A stretch of 12,377 bases of DNA from Alphaproteobacteria bacterium. Its GTDB lineage: Bacteria > Pseudomonadota > Alphaproteobacteria > GCA-2731375. The notes under the pieces were generated by a model. The model did no database searches and had not been told where the DNA came from. It worked only from the letters and a program-made list of their open reading frames with translations. Of the stretch, positions 1 through 6,288 are shown in pieces (positions within the stretch are counted from its first letter, which is position 1; each line of letters opens with the position of its first letter). Both the position numbers and the translations under genes were made by a program. Location: assembly GCA_030746295.1 (NCBI GenBank), contig JASLMY010000149.1, positions 1 through 12,377 of the forward strand, written 5' to 3'.

Positions 1-33
1 AAGCGTGTTGTCGAAATCGACGCCGATACGCAT
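1..33 (-). CDS. HAD-superfamily hydrolase, N-terminal fragment (cut by window edge)
   Basis: On the minus strand an ATG at 33-31 opens a frame that runs off the left edge and reads MRIGVDFDNTL. This is the typical N-terminus of a haloacid-dehalogenase-type phosphatase: a beta strand followed by motif I, DxDxT (here D-F-D-N-T), whose first Asp is the nucleophile in the family. A weak purine-rich GGGGCGA lies just upstream. The substrate cannot be told from 11 residues. Similar openings occur in HAD proteins of glycan and nucleotide-sugar loci, but that is only suggestive. It reads in the same direction as the broken PAS gene, whose stop lies 62 bp upstream. Confidence 0.6.
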   Translation of the reverse strand, partial: MRIGVDFDNTL

Positions 34-95
34 GTCGCCCCGGAAAACCAAGTGTTAACCATGGCGAAGCTACCCGACAGCCCGTTAACAAGCGT

Positions 96-644
96 TTAAG
101 GTGGGGTAGGGCGGTCGTCCAGAAGGGATTTGTCGTAGGCGGCGTCGGCCGCCCGCACACCGAGGTAAATCGTCATTACAAGGATGACGTCGACCTCCGG
201 ACCGTCCGAGGCCAACGGCAGATAGAGCCGCTCCGCCTGCAGGCCGCCGCAGTCGGGATTGGAGATGACCTTGCCCCGTTGGAAGATCGGCTTGCCGTCC
301 GCGGCGCAGAGCCACATGCGGTGATAGGCGCCAGTGTTGGAGAAGTCGTCATAGACGTCGTCAACCCACTTGCCGGTGCAGTCGCGCCCGGCCAACGCCG
401 TGATCTTGGTACCGATCAAGCGAAAGCGGAACCGCATCGGCCTCCCGATCGCGTCGATCAGCCATAGGTTGGACAGTAGATGCGGGATGTCGAGAGGATC
501 AAAATGTTGCCGGCCCGGCAGACCGGCGGCCGGATGGATCGAGAGTCAATAGCGATGGAACTCCCGCATCCGGGGCGGACACGCAGCAGGCAGCTCGGAA
601 TTTTCCAGGCAGATCACGTCGTCGTGCTCTCGCCCGACACCCAC
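96..644 (-). pseudogene. PAS_5-type PAS-domain protein disrupted by an in-frame TGA
   Basis: From a possible GTG at 644 the frame reads 32 codons ending ...MREFHRY, meets TGA at 548-546, then continues in the same frame LSIHPAAGLPGRQHFDPLDI and on through HLLSNLWLIDA and RFRLIGTKI to a TAA at 98-96. The composite, about 182 residues, matches the layout of PAS_5 proteins: a Tyr-Trp before a Pro-Gly-Arg and D-P-L-D-I segment, then the F-R-F-R-L-I-G-T strand and the G-R-D-C-T-G-K turn. The TGA sits where this family normally has Trp (TGG), so one G-to-A change explains it. No ATG, GTG or TTG lies in frame between the TGA and the ATG at 437. A product from 437 (113 residues) would lack the N-terminal part of the PAS fold. 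The true start is uncertain (GTG 644 or GTG 617). Such proteins are presumed sensors of unknown ligand. Confidence 0.72.
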
Positions 645-716
645 CGACGATCGCCGTGTTCATTCCCTAAGGAAGTACTGTGAGCCGATGATGGCAATTC
701 GAGCCGGGCCGCGGCC

Positions 717-1634
717 TCAAACGCCGCCGGCGTAGCGCGCTTTCAGCGCCGGGATGACCTCCTTGGCGATCTTCTCGAACATCGGCTTCTGCACATCCAG
801 TATGGGGTAGTAGAGGCCGACCTCGGAGATACCCAAGTCGATCACCTGTCGCACCATCTCCTCGAAGACGGCCTCGGACTCGTAGTAGGTGATACCGCCG
901 CCGCTGGCGCGCGAGGCCGGGTCGAACATCAGGTAGGAGCGCCGCAAGCTCGACGCGTCCCGGCCGATGGTGGCGCAGTTCTCGTCCATGCGCGCGATGC
1001 GGTCGCGCGTCTCCGCCAACTGCTCCTCGAAGGTCTGGGCGAAGCTGAGGCTGTTCCAGTTGTCAGCGTAGCGCGCTGCATGCTTCATCATCACCGGGCC
1101 CAGGGCGGCGATCACGATCGGCGGCCGGGGCTTTTGCAGCGGCCGCGGGTTCATCACCGCCTCCTTGACCCGATAGTAGGTGCCTTCGTAGCTGGTGACC
1201 TCGTTCGAGAGCAGCGCGTCGACGATCTCGACGTACTCCTTGAAGCGCGCCACCCGTTCCTTACCCTCCCAATTGGGGATGCCCATCATCTCGTAGGCTG
1301 GATCGATGGTCAGGCCGACGCCGAGCCCGACCTCTAGGCGGCCCTGCGAGATGTGGTCGACGCTGAGCGCCTGCCGGGCCAACAGGGCCGGGTTTCGAAG
1401 CGGGATCTGGGTGACGTAGGTCGCGATCCTGATCCGCGTCGTCTCGCGCGCGACCGCGGCCAGCACCGTCCAGGCCTCGAGCCACGGGATCGAGGGATTG
1501 TTCCAGTCGACGAAGTGATCGCCCGTGGTGACGAGGTCGAAGCCTAGTTCCTCGACATGAGTGAAGCGCTTCAGAAGCTCGTCCCAAGGCGCGTTCGGCA
1601 AGATGATGACTTGAAATCTAAGGTCGTCTGCCAT
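717..1634 (-). CDS. LLM-class (luciferase-like) flavin-dependent oxidoreductase
   Basis: A 305-residue protein with the bacterial luciferase-like monooxygenase (TIM-barrel) fold. Visible hallmarks are the N-terminal strand FQVIILPNAPW, the segment around T-T-G-D-H-F (residues 36-41), the central block from R80 to G107 (RNPALLARQ, then S-Q-G-R-L and G-L-G-V-G), and the N-P-R-P-x-Q-K-P-R-P-P-I-V-I-A strand at 162-176. The family uses reduced FMN or F420 on varied substrates. Nothing here fixes the cofactor or substrate. I chose ATG 1634 because the family's first beta strand begins right after it and an AAAGGGGG purine tract lies upstream. An upstream ATG at 1691 would add 19 residues not typical of the family. 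It is 129 bp downstream of the DUF2235 gene on the same strand, so co-transcription is possible but not shown. Confidence 0.87.
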   Translation of the reverse strand: MADDLRFQVIILPNAPWDELLKRFTHVEELGFDLVTTGDHFVDWNNPSIPWLEAWTVLAAVARETTRIRIATYVTQIPLRNPALLARQALSVDHISQGRLEVGLGVGLTIDPAYEMMGIPNWEGKERVARFKEYVEIVDALLSNEVTSYEGTYYRVKEAVMNPRPLQKPRPPIVIAALGPVMMKHAARYADNWNSLSFAQTFEEQLAETRDRIARMDENCATIGRDASSLRRSYLMFDPASRASGGGITYYESEAVFEEMVRQVIDLGISEVGLYYPILDVQKPMFEKIAKEVIPALKARYAGGV

Positions 1635-1642
1635 CGTTTCGG

Positions 1643-1650
1643 CCCCCCCC
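1643..1650. repeat. C8/G8 homopolymer in the leader of the LLM oxidoreductase gene
   Basis: Eight consecutive C on the plus strand (G8 on the coding strand) lie 8 bp upstream of the chosen ATG at 1634 and overlap the only Shine-Dalgarno-like purines. A length change would alter ribosome-binding spacing, or the frame if translation began at 1691. No regulation is implied by this alone. Confidence 0.4.
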
Positions 1651-1763
1651 TTTCTCGTTCCAAAGTCCAACCTTCGGTACCGCGTCATCATGCCTGTCTC
1701 GAGGGAAAGACGCCACGCATTAGCAGGCTAGAACGGCCGTGCCGGATGGCGGCCGGCGGCGAG

Positions 1764-3431
1764 CTAATTCATAAAGCGGTAGAGGCAGGATCCGAGGCCG
1801 ACCGCGAAGACGACCAGGAAGCCGAACAAAAGCAGCCAGCGCCGCCGGCCGACCCGGCCGAGCGACCAGCGGATCGCCCGGCCGGGCGCCTCGCCCAGCT
1901 GTTTGATCAACGCCTCGAGCGCATTTGCCTCCGGCGTTTGCCGGCGTAGGAAGGCAAGGCGCCAGCCGATGCTGGCAACGTCCCGGCTGGCGACCTTCAA
2001 GAGGCCGCGAAGCCAGAAGAGAGCGCCGAAGAGGCCGACAAAAACGGCGAGGCCGTCCGGCTGCGACAAGAGTGGTCCAAGAAAGCTCGCCGCCAGATCG
2101 GGTAGCAGAAAGCCCGCTACGCCCCCAACCCAGCCGAAGCCCTTAAGGGGCTCGACCGGAACGACGCCGAGTGCAATCACCACAAGCGCCAGGACGACCG
2201 TCAGACCGAGCAACGCCCGATAGAGGCCGCGACGCCAGTGGCCGAGGGCGAAGGCGAGACGGGTCATGCGAAGGCGTTCCGGCTCTCGTCCTTGCACCGG
2301 CGGATAGTCGCTCGACGTCGCGATGACGTGGTAATCGCCCGGGATATTGATCGGTGCATAGCCACCGGTGCGACTCCGAATCCGGCGAAAGACGGATTCG
2401 TGGATTCGGACCGGTGCCGACGCCGAGGCGCAGAGGGCGGCGATGTCGCGCGCGCCGACGCGGTAGTAGGCGGCGACGCCGGCACGGGAATCGTAGAGCC
2501 GATCGTAGACGTTGGCCTCTCGGCCGTAACCCGCCCGCTGGTCGGCGGCGAAACGGAGCGGTACCGTCAGGGCCTCCGCCTTGGCCATCATCCAGTCGAG
2601 CGAGACCCGCGCCATGCCGTCCTTGGGATAGCCGCCGCCGACGTTGGAATGGACGCCGGCGAACCAGACCTGCTCGACTTCGCCGCCCTCGGCCAGCTTG
2701 GTCTCGTCCAGCATCACCGGGCTGAAGGTCCGGCGCTCGTCGTCAACCGCCAGCGCGTGGTAGGCGCGACAGATGCTCTTGTTCAAGTCGTGCCGGTGGG
2801 TCCGGACTGGTAGCCAGGACCGCAGCACGTCGCGCAACCAGTCCATCGGCACGCCCACCGCGTCGACCGTATCCCAAACGCCGAGGAAGGTGATCTCGGC
2901 GGTGTGGAACTCGTTGCCTGCCTCGACGGCAGCCGCTTTCGCGGTCTCGACCGCGTTTTGTTCCTTCCTGCGATAGCTCTTGAAGAGGCACGCCACCGTC
3001 TCTTCCAAGTCCTTCGGGGTCGGGAAGTTCCGCCGCTCCAGGACGCCGTAGGCGTCGATCAGACCGGCCAGCGAGCGCACCGTGAAGGCGCCACGGCTGA
3101 AGCCGAAGAGGAAGATCTGATCGCCCGGATTGTAGGTCCTGACGAGGCTGGTATAGAGCTCGCGGATATTGCGGCTGAGGCCCCAGCCGAAGGCGCCGCC
3201 CAAGGCCTTGAAGAGCTTGAAGTCCTGGCTGCCGACGCCGTCGTCGTGAAAGGCGATCTGGTCGCCGCCCGAGAGGTCGACGGCTTGGTAGAGGCGCCAG
3301 ACGTTGGTGCCGACGCGCTTGCCGCCGGCGTTGCCGGTGCCGTCGGAACAGAGGACGATGTTGCGTCGGGGCGACGCCGTCAGCGCCGCCTCCGGCACGG
3401 GCTCCGCCGCCGCCTGGTCTTGCTCGCTCAT
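1764..3431 (-). CDS. DUF2235 / Tle1-like alpha/beta-hydrolase with C-terminal membrane segments
   Basis: A 555-residue protein. Residues about 23-380 form a DUF2235 (Tle1-like phospholipase) catalytic domain: the opening strand N-I-V-L-C-S-D-G-T-G-N (24-34), nucleophile elbow G-F-S-R-G with Ser112, acid G-V-W-D-T-V with Asp187, and H-S-N-V-G-G-G-Y with His261, so the Ser-Asp-His triad looks intact. The C-terminal third has four hydrophobic segments (about 404-423, 433-453, 459-476, 531-551) and basic loops, so it is probably anchored in the inner membrane. There is no signal peptide. ATG 3431 was chosen because GAGGG lies 7 bp upstream; the longer frame to 3629 has no comparable site. Some relatives are type VI secretion phospholipase effectors, but no VgrG, PAAR or immunity gene is near, so a housekeeping or defensive lipid or ester hydrolase is equally possible. 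Substrate unknown. Confidence 0.85.
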   Translation of the reverse strand: MSEQDQAAAEPVPEAALTASPRRNIVLCSDGTGNAGGKRVGTNVWRLYQAVDLSGGDQIAFHDDGVGSQDFKLFKALGGAFGWGLSRNIRELYTSLVRTYNPGDQIFLFGFSRGAFTVRSLAGLIDAYGVLERRNFPTPKDLEETVACLFKSYRRKEQNAVETAKAAAVEAGNEFHTAEITFLGVWDTVDAVGVPMDWLRDVLRSWLPVRTHRHDLNKSICRAYHALAVDDERRTFSPVMLDETKLAEGGEVEQVWFAGVHSNVGGGYPKDGMARVSLDWMMAKAEALTVPLRFAADQRAGYGREANVYDRLYDSRAGVAAYYRVGARDIAALCASASAPVRIHESVFRRIRSRTGGYAPINIPGDYHVIATSSDYPPVQGREPERLRMTRLAFALGHWRRGLYRALLGLTVVLALVVIALGVVPVEPLKGFGWVGGVAGFLLPDLAASFLGPLLSQPDGLAVFVGLFGALFWLRGLLKVASRDVASIGWRLAFLRRQTPEANALEALIKQLGEAPGRAIRWSLGRVGRRRWLLLFGFLVVFAVGLGSCLYRFMN

Positions 3432-3488
3432 CCAGAATCCCTCTTTGCCAGGCCATAGCGTGAGCCTGTCGTCCGCTCCCACAGGACA

Positions 3489-3586
3489 CCGATGACTTCG
3501 TAGCCTATACTGGTAAGACTTCCCGATTAAACCCATAATTATTGCGGCTCTCTTCGGCCCTGCGCCAGCCTCACCGAGGTCATCGG
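3489..3586. repeat. Imperfect 12-bp inverted repeat in the divergent promoter region
   Basis: CCGATGACTTCG at 3489-3500 is mirrored by CGAGGTCATCGG at 3575-3586: 11 of 12 positions pair, the other being a G-T. The arms are 74 bp apart and flank the most AT-rich part of the 234-bp region between the DUF2235 gene (minus) and ubiT (plus), including the palindrome ATAATTAT at 3535-3542. They could be paired operator half-sites or a long stem in a leader RNA. No sigma-70 promoter here was convincing. Confidence 0.45.
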
Positions 3587-3592
3587 CCCCTC

Positions 3593-3607
3593 GCGGCATT
3601 TTGCCGC
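3593..3607 (+). other. Short perfect hairpin in the ubiT leader
   Basis: GCGGCA (3593-3598) pairs perfectly with TGCCGC (3602-3607) around a TTT loop. It is not followed by a T tract, so it is not an intrinsic terminator for the ubi operon. It may be a small leader structure or chance in GC-rich DNA. Confidence 0.3.
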
Positions 3608-3665
3608 AGCCGTCTCCGGCTCGGGTCATGGAGGGGTGCGGGCTTCTGTGTTAGCGCTGGCGACC

Positions 3666-4379
3666 ATGAACCCTGAGGTGGAGATCGCGGACGACGGTCC
3701 GACCGGATCGGGCCGATTGCGCATGGTACCGCCGTTCTCGCCGGTACTCCTGGGTGGCCTGTTGCTGAAGCCGTTGCCGTCGGTCCTGCTGCAGCCGGTC
3801 TTGACCCTGGCGTTGGGTGCCGTCGCCCGACTTCATCCGACGGTCTTCGAGAGGCTGGGCGCTTACGCCGACACCGTCTTTCTGATCGATCCCATCGACC
3901 TTCCCTTCCGTCTTCTGCTCCGCCCGACGCCCGAGCGTCCCCGGCTGACGGTCGCGCGCGCGGAGGACGCGGCAGCAGCCGGGGCGACGATTCGGGGCTC
4001 CCTCCTTGCCCTGATCGAGCTGCTGGAAGGGCGGCTCGACGGCGATGCTTTATTCTTCTCGCGCCGGCTGTTGATCGAGGGCGACACCGAAGCGGTGTTG
4101 GCGCTTCGAAACGCCGTTGACGGCGAGGAGATCGACCTCGTCGACGACGTCTTGGCTCGCGCCGGCCCCCTGGCCCGGCCCGCCCGGCACGCCGCCCGCC
4201 GGCTGCGCCGACTGGCCCGGCGTGCGAGCGACGACATGGCGCTCTTGCAGGCGGCATTGCTGCAGCCGGCGATCGAGCGGACGGCCGCCCAGGCGGGCGA
4301 GCTCGACCAACTCCGCCGCTCGCTGGCGGGCGACACCCGGCGGCGCGGCCGTCGCCCGGCCGAGGGGGCGGGCGGATGA
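3666..4379 (+). CDS. ubiT: UbiT, SCP2-domain accessory factor of O2-independent ubiquinone synthesis
   Basis: UbiT carries an SCP2 sterol-carrier fold thought to bind hydrophobic quinone intermediates and is needed for ubiquinone synthesis without oxygen in E. coli. The 237-residue protein shows the family core: a hydrophobic N-terminal region rich in L-P (23-50) and the signature F-F-S-R-R-L-L-I-E-G-D-T-E (130-142), almost identical to the E. coli segment. It is longer than E. coli UbiT (about 174 residues), mainly through an Arg/Ala-rich C-terminal tail (about 165-237). Its TGA overlaps the ubiU ATG by 4 bp, so the two are probably translationally coupled. The start is uncertain: ATG 3666 has no clear ribosome site; GTG 3648, with GGAGGGG 11 bp upstream, or GTG 3636 would add 6 or 10 residues. 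Identity is supported strongly by the following ubiU and ubiV. Confidence 0.9.
   Translation: MNPEVEIADDGPTGSGRLRMVPPFSPVLLGGLLLKPLPSVLLQPVLTLALGAVARLHPTVFERLGAYADTVFLIDPIDLPFRLLLRPTPERPRLTVARAEDAAAAGATIRGSLLALIELLEGRLDGDALFFSRRLLIEGDTEAVLALRNAVDGEEIDLVDDVLARAGPLARPARHAARRLRRLARRASDDMALLQAALLQPAIERTAAQAGELDQLRRSLAGDTRRRGRRPAEGAGG
4362..4368 (+). promoter_or_regulatory. Ribosome-binding site of ubiU inside the ubiT 3' end
   Basis: GAGGGGG lies 7 bp before the ubiU ATG at 4376, within the last codons of ubiT. It supports that start and direct translation of ubiU besides coupling. Confidence 0.6.
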
Positions 4380-5371
4380 CGCCGGGCGGGCTCGAATTGG
4401 TCGCTCCCGCCGGCACGCCGGCGGCCCTCCGCGCCGCCGTCGATGCCGGCGCCGAAGCGGTCTATCTCGGCTTCCGCGACGAGACCAACGCCCGCAACTT
4501 CCCTGGCCTCAACTTCAGCCCGGCGGAGCTGGAGGCGGGCATCGACTATGCGCACGCCGGCGGCTGCAAGGTGCTGGTCGCCGTCAACACCTTTCCCCGC
4601 GCCGGCGATCCCGGCCCCTGGCGCCGCGGCGTCGACCGCGCCGCCGAGCTCGCTGCTGACGCGGTCATCCTGGCCGACATCGGCCTGCTCGACTACGCCG
4701 CCAAGCGGCATCCCGATCTGCGCCTCCACCTCTCGGTCCAGGCCTCGGCCTCCAACGCCGAGGCGATCCGGTTCTACCATGACGCCTTCGGCGTCCGCCG
4801 CGTGGTCCTGCCCCGGGTGCTGACGGTGGCGGACATCGCCGAGCTGAATGCCCAGATCCCGGTCGAGACCGAGGTCTTCGCCTTCGGTGGCATGTGTCCG
4901 ATGGCCGAGGGCCGCTGTCTCCTGTCCTCCTACGTCACCGGCAAGTCGCCCAACATCACCGGCGTCTGCTCGCCGGCGAGCCATGTGCGCTACCTGGAGC
5001 GGGGCTCCAAGATGGTCTCGCGCCTCGGCGACCTCACCATCAACGTCTTCGAGGCAGGCGATGCCGCCGGCTACCCGACGCTTTGCAAGGGGCGCTTCGT
5101 CGCCGGCGGTGACGCCTCCTACCTCTTCGAAGCGCCGACCAGCCTCAACGTCCTACCGCTGTTGCCGGAGTTGTTGGCGGCCGGCGTCAGTGCACTGAAG
5201 ATCGAGGGCCGGCAGCGGGGCCGCGCCTACACCGGCCAGGTCGTCGCCGCCTTCCGCCAGGCCATCGACGCCTGCCGGCGGGGCGAGCCGATCCCGGATC
5301 TGACGGAGCTGGCCGCGGTCAGCGAGGGCCGGCGCGAGACCAGTGGCGCCTACCAACGGGCCTGGCGATGA
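4376..5371 (+). CDS. ubiU: UbiU, U32-family [4Fe-4S] protein of O2-independent ubiquinone hydroxylation
   Basis: With UbiV this forms the complex that hydroxylates the ubiquinone ring without O2; prephenate has been proposed as oxygen donor. The protein has 331 residues, the same length as E. coli UbiU (YhbU), and aligns by eye along its whole length: E-L-V-A-P-A-G near the start, D-E-T-N-A-R-N-F-P-G-L-N-F (35-47), S-V-Q-A-S-A-S-N (120-127), V-V-L-P-R-V-L (143-149) and S-A-L-K-I-E-G-R-Q-R (272-281). Four Cys fit the cluster ligands: Cys174 and Cys181 in the G-M-C-P-M-A-E-G-R-C loop, Cys198 in G-V-C-S-P and Cys237 in P-T-L-C-K-G-R. It is a cytoplasmic protein without signal peptide. U32 proteins are often labelled peptidases; here the ubiT/ubiV context and Cys pattern decide against that. 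It overlaps ubiT and ubiV by 4 bp each (ATGA). Confidence 0.95.
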   Translation: MTPGGLELVAPAGTPAALRAAVDAGAEAVYLGFRDETNARNFPGLNFSPAELEAGIDYAHAGGCKVLVAVNTFPRAGDPGPWRRGVDRAAELAADAVILADIGLLDYAAKRHPDLRLHLSVQASASNAEAIRFYHDAFGVRRVVLPRVLTVADIAELNAQIPVETEVFAFGGMCPMAEGRCLLSSYVTGKSPNITGVCSPASHVRYLERGSKMVSRLGDLTINVFEAGDAAGYPTLCKGRFVAGGDASYLFEAPTSLNVLPLLPELLAAGVSALKIEGRQRGRAYTGQVVAAFRQAIDACRRGEPIPDLTELAAVSEGRRETSGAYQRAWR

Positions 5372-6288
5372 GCACGCGCCTCGCCCTCGGTCCCGTGCTG
5401 TTTCATTGGCAGCCCGAGCACTGGCGCGATTTCTATTTCCGCATCGCCGACGAGGCCCCGGTCGACACCGTCTATTTGGGCGAGGTCGTCTGCGCCAAGC
5501 GCCGGCCGTTCGTGCTGCCGCACCTGGAGGCGGTCGCGGACCGCTTGGCCGCTGCCGGCAAGGAAGTCGTGCGGAGCACCCTGGCCCTCATCATGACCGA
5601 TGAGGAGATGGCCGAAGTCGCAGATGCGCTCGCCGACGCAAGTCTCACCCACGAGGCGAATGACCTCTCGACGGCGGCGCTGCTCGCCGGGCGGCGCCAC
5701 GTCGTCGGCCCATTCGTCAACGTCTACAACGAGGACACGCTCGCCTTCCTCGCCGAGCGCGGCGCCTACCGGTTCTCACTGCCGGCGGAGATGCCGCTCG
5801 ACGCCCTAGCGGCACTGGCCGCAACCGACCAGGCCCGGAGCGTGGAGCTTGAGGTGCAGGTCTTCGGTCGTCTGCCGCTGGCGATCTCGGCCCGCTGCTA
5901 TCACGCTCGCGCCCATGGCCTCGCCAAGGACGGCTGCCGCTTCGTCTGCGGCCAGGACCCGGACGGCTTGGTGGTCGAGACCCTCGACGGAGAGCCCTTC
6001 CTCGCCATCAACGGCACCCAGACGCTCTCCGACAGCTATTGCTGCCTCCTCGACCGGCTCGACGCTCTTACCGCTGCGGGTATCGGTTGCTTCCGCCTCT
6101 GGCCGCAGCGCACCGATATGGTGGAAGTGGCGAGCCTCTTCCGTGCCGTCCTCGAGGGGACGCTGACGGCAGAGGAAGCGACGGCACGACTGGGCGATCT
6201 CGTCGGCGAAGTGTCGCTCGCCAACGGCTTTCTCCACGGCCGCGAGGGCCGGGCATGGGTCGACGCGCGTGCCGCCGCCGCGGAATAA
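5368..6288 (+). CDS. ubiV: UbiV, U32-family [4Fe-4S] partner of UbiU
   Basis: Partner of UbiU in oxygen-independent ring hydroxylation. At 306 residues it is close to E. coli UbiV (YhbV, about 298). Shared landmarks are L-G-P-V-L near the start, V-Y-L-G-E-V-V-C-A-K-R-R (35-46), S-T-L-A-L (70-74), E-V-Q-V-F-G-R-L-P-L-A-I-S-A-R-C (162-177) and N-G-T-Q-T (215-219). Four Cys fit the cluster ligands: Cys42, Cys177, Cys190 and Cys194, with the last pair three residues apart as in the E. coli protein. The start ATG sits inside the ubiU stop (ATGA) and has only a weak ribosome site of its own, which points to translational coupling and near-equal expression of the two subunits. The stop overlaps the next gene by 20 bp. 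Confidence 0.95.
   Translation: MSTRLALGPVLFHWQPEHWRDFYFRIADEAPVDTVYLGEVVCAKRRPFVLPHLEAVADRLAAAGKEVVRSTLALIMTDEEMAEVADALADASLTHEANDLSTAALLAGRRHVVGPFVNVYNEDTLAFLAERGAYRFSLPAEMPLDALAALAATDQARSVELEVQVFGRLPLAISARCYHARAHGLAKDGCRFVCGQDPDGLVVETLDGEPFLAINGTQTLSDSYCCLLDRLDALTAAGIGCFRLWPQRTDMVEVASLFRAVLEGTLTAEEATARLGDLVGEVSLANGFLHGREGRAWVDARAAAAE

Noticed and set aside
546..548. UGA recoded as Trp genome-wide
   Set aside because: The LLM, ubiT, ubiU, cyclase, epimerase and kinase genes all end in TGA at family-appropriate lengths, so TGA is a normal stop here.
707..716. GGCCGCGGCC palindrome just after the LLM stop as an intrinsic terminator
   Set aside because: Only 10 bp, self-complementary without a loop, and not followed by T residues on the minus strand.
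1764..3431. Type VI secretion effector annotation for the DUF2235 protein
   Set aside because: No VgrG, PAAR, Hcp, adaptor or immunity gene is present in the window and the protein has membrane helices at its C-terminus; the family name alone is not enough.
3432..3665. Fnr box upstream of ubiT
   Set aside because: No TTGAT-N4-ATCAA or close variant was found in the intergenic region, although Fnr control would be expected from E. coli.
3863..4984. Minus-strand open frame of 373 codons opposite ubiT and ubiU
   Set aside because: It is antisense to two well-supported genes, has low-complexity Arg/Ala/Gly translation and no recognisable domain; such frames are expected in GC-rich coding DNA.
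4376..5371. U32 peptidase
   Set aside because: Family label only; the four cluster Cys, length and ubiT/ubiV neighbours identify UbiU.
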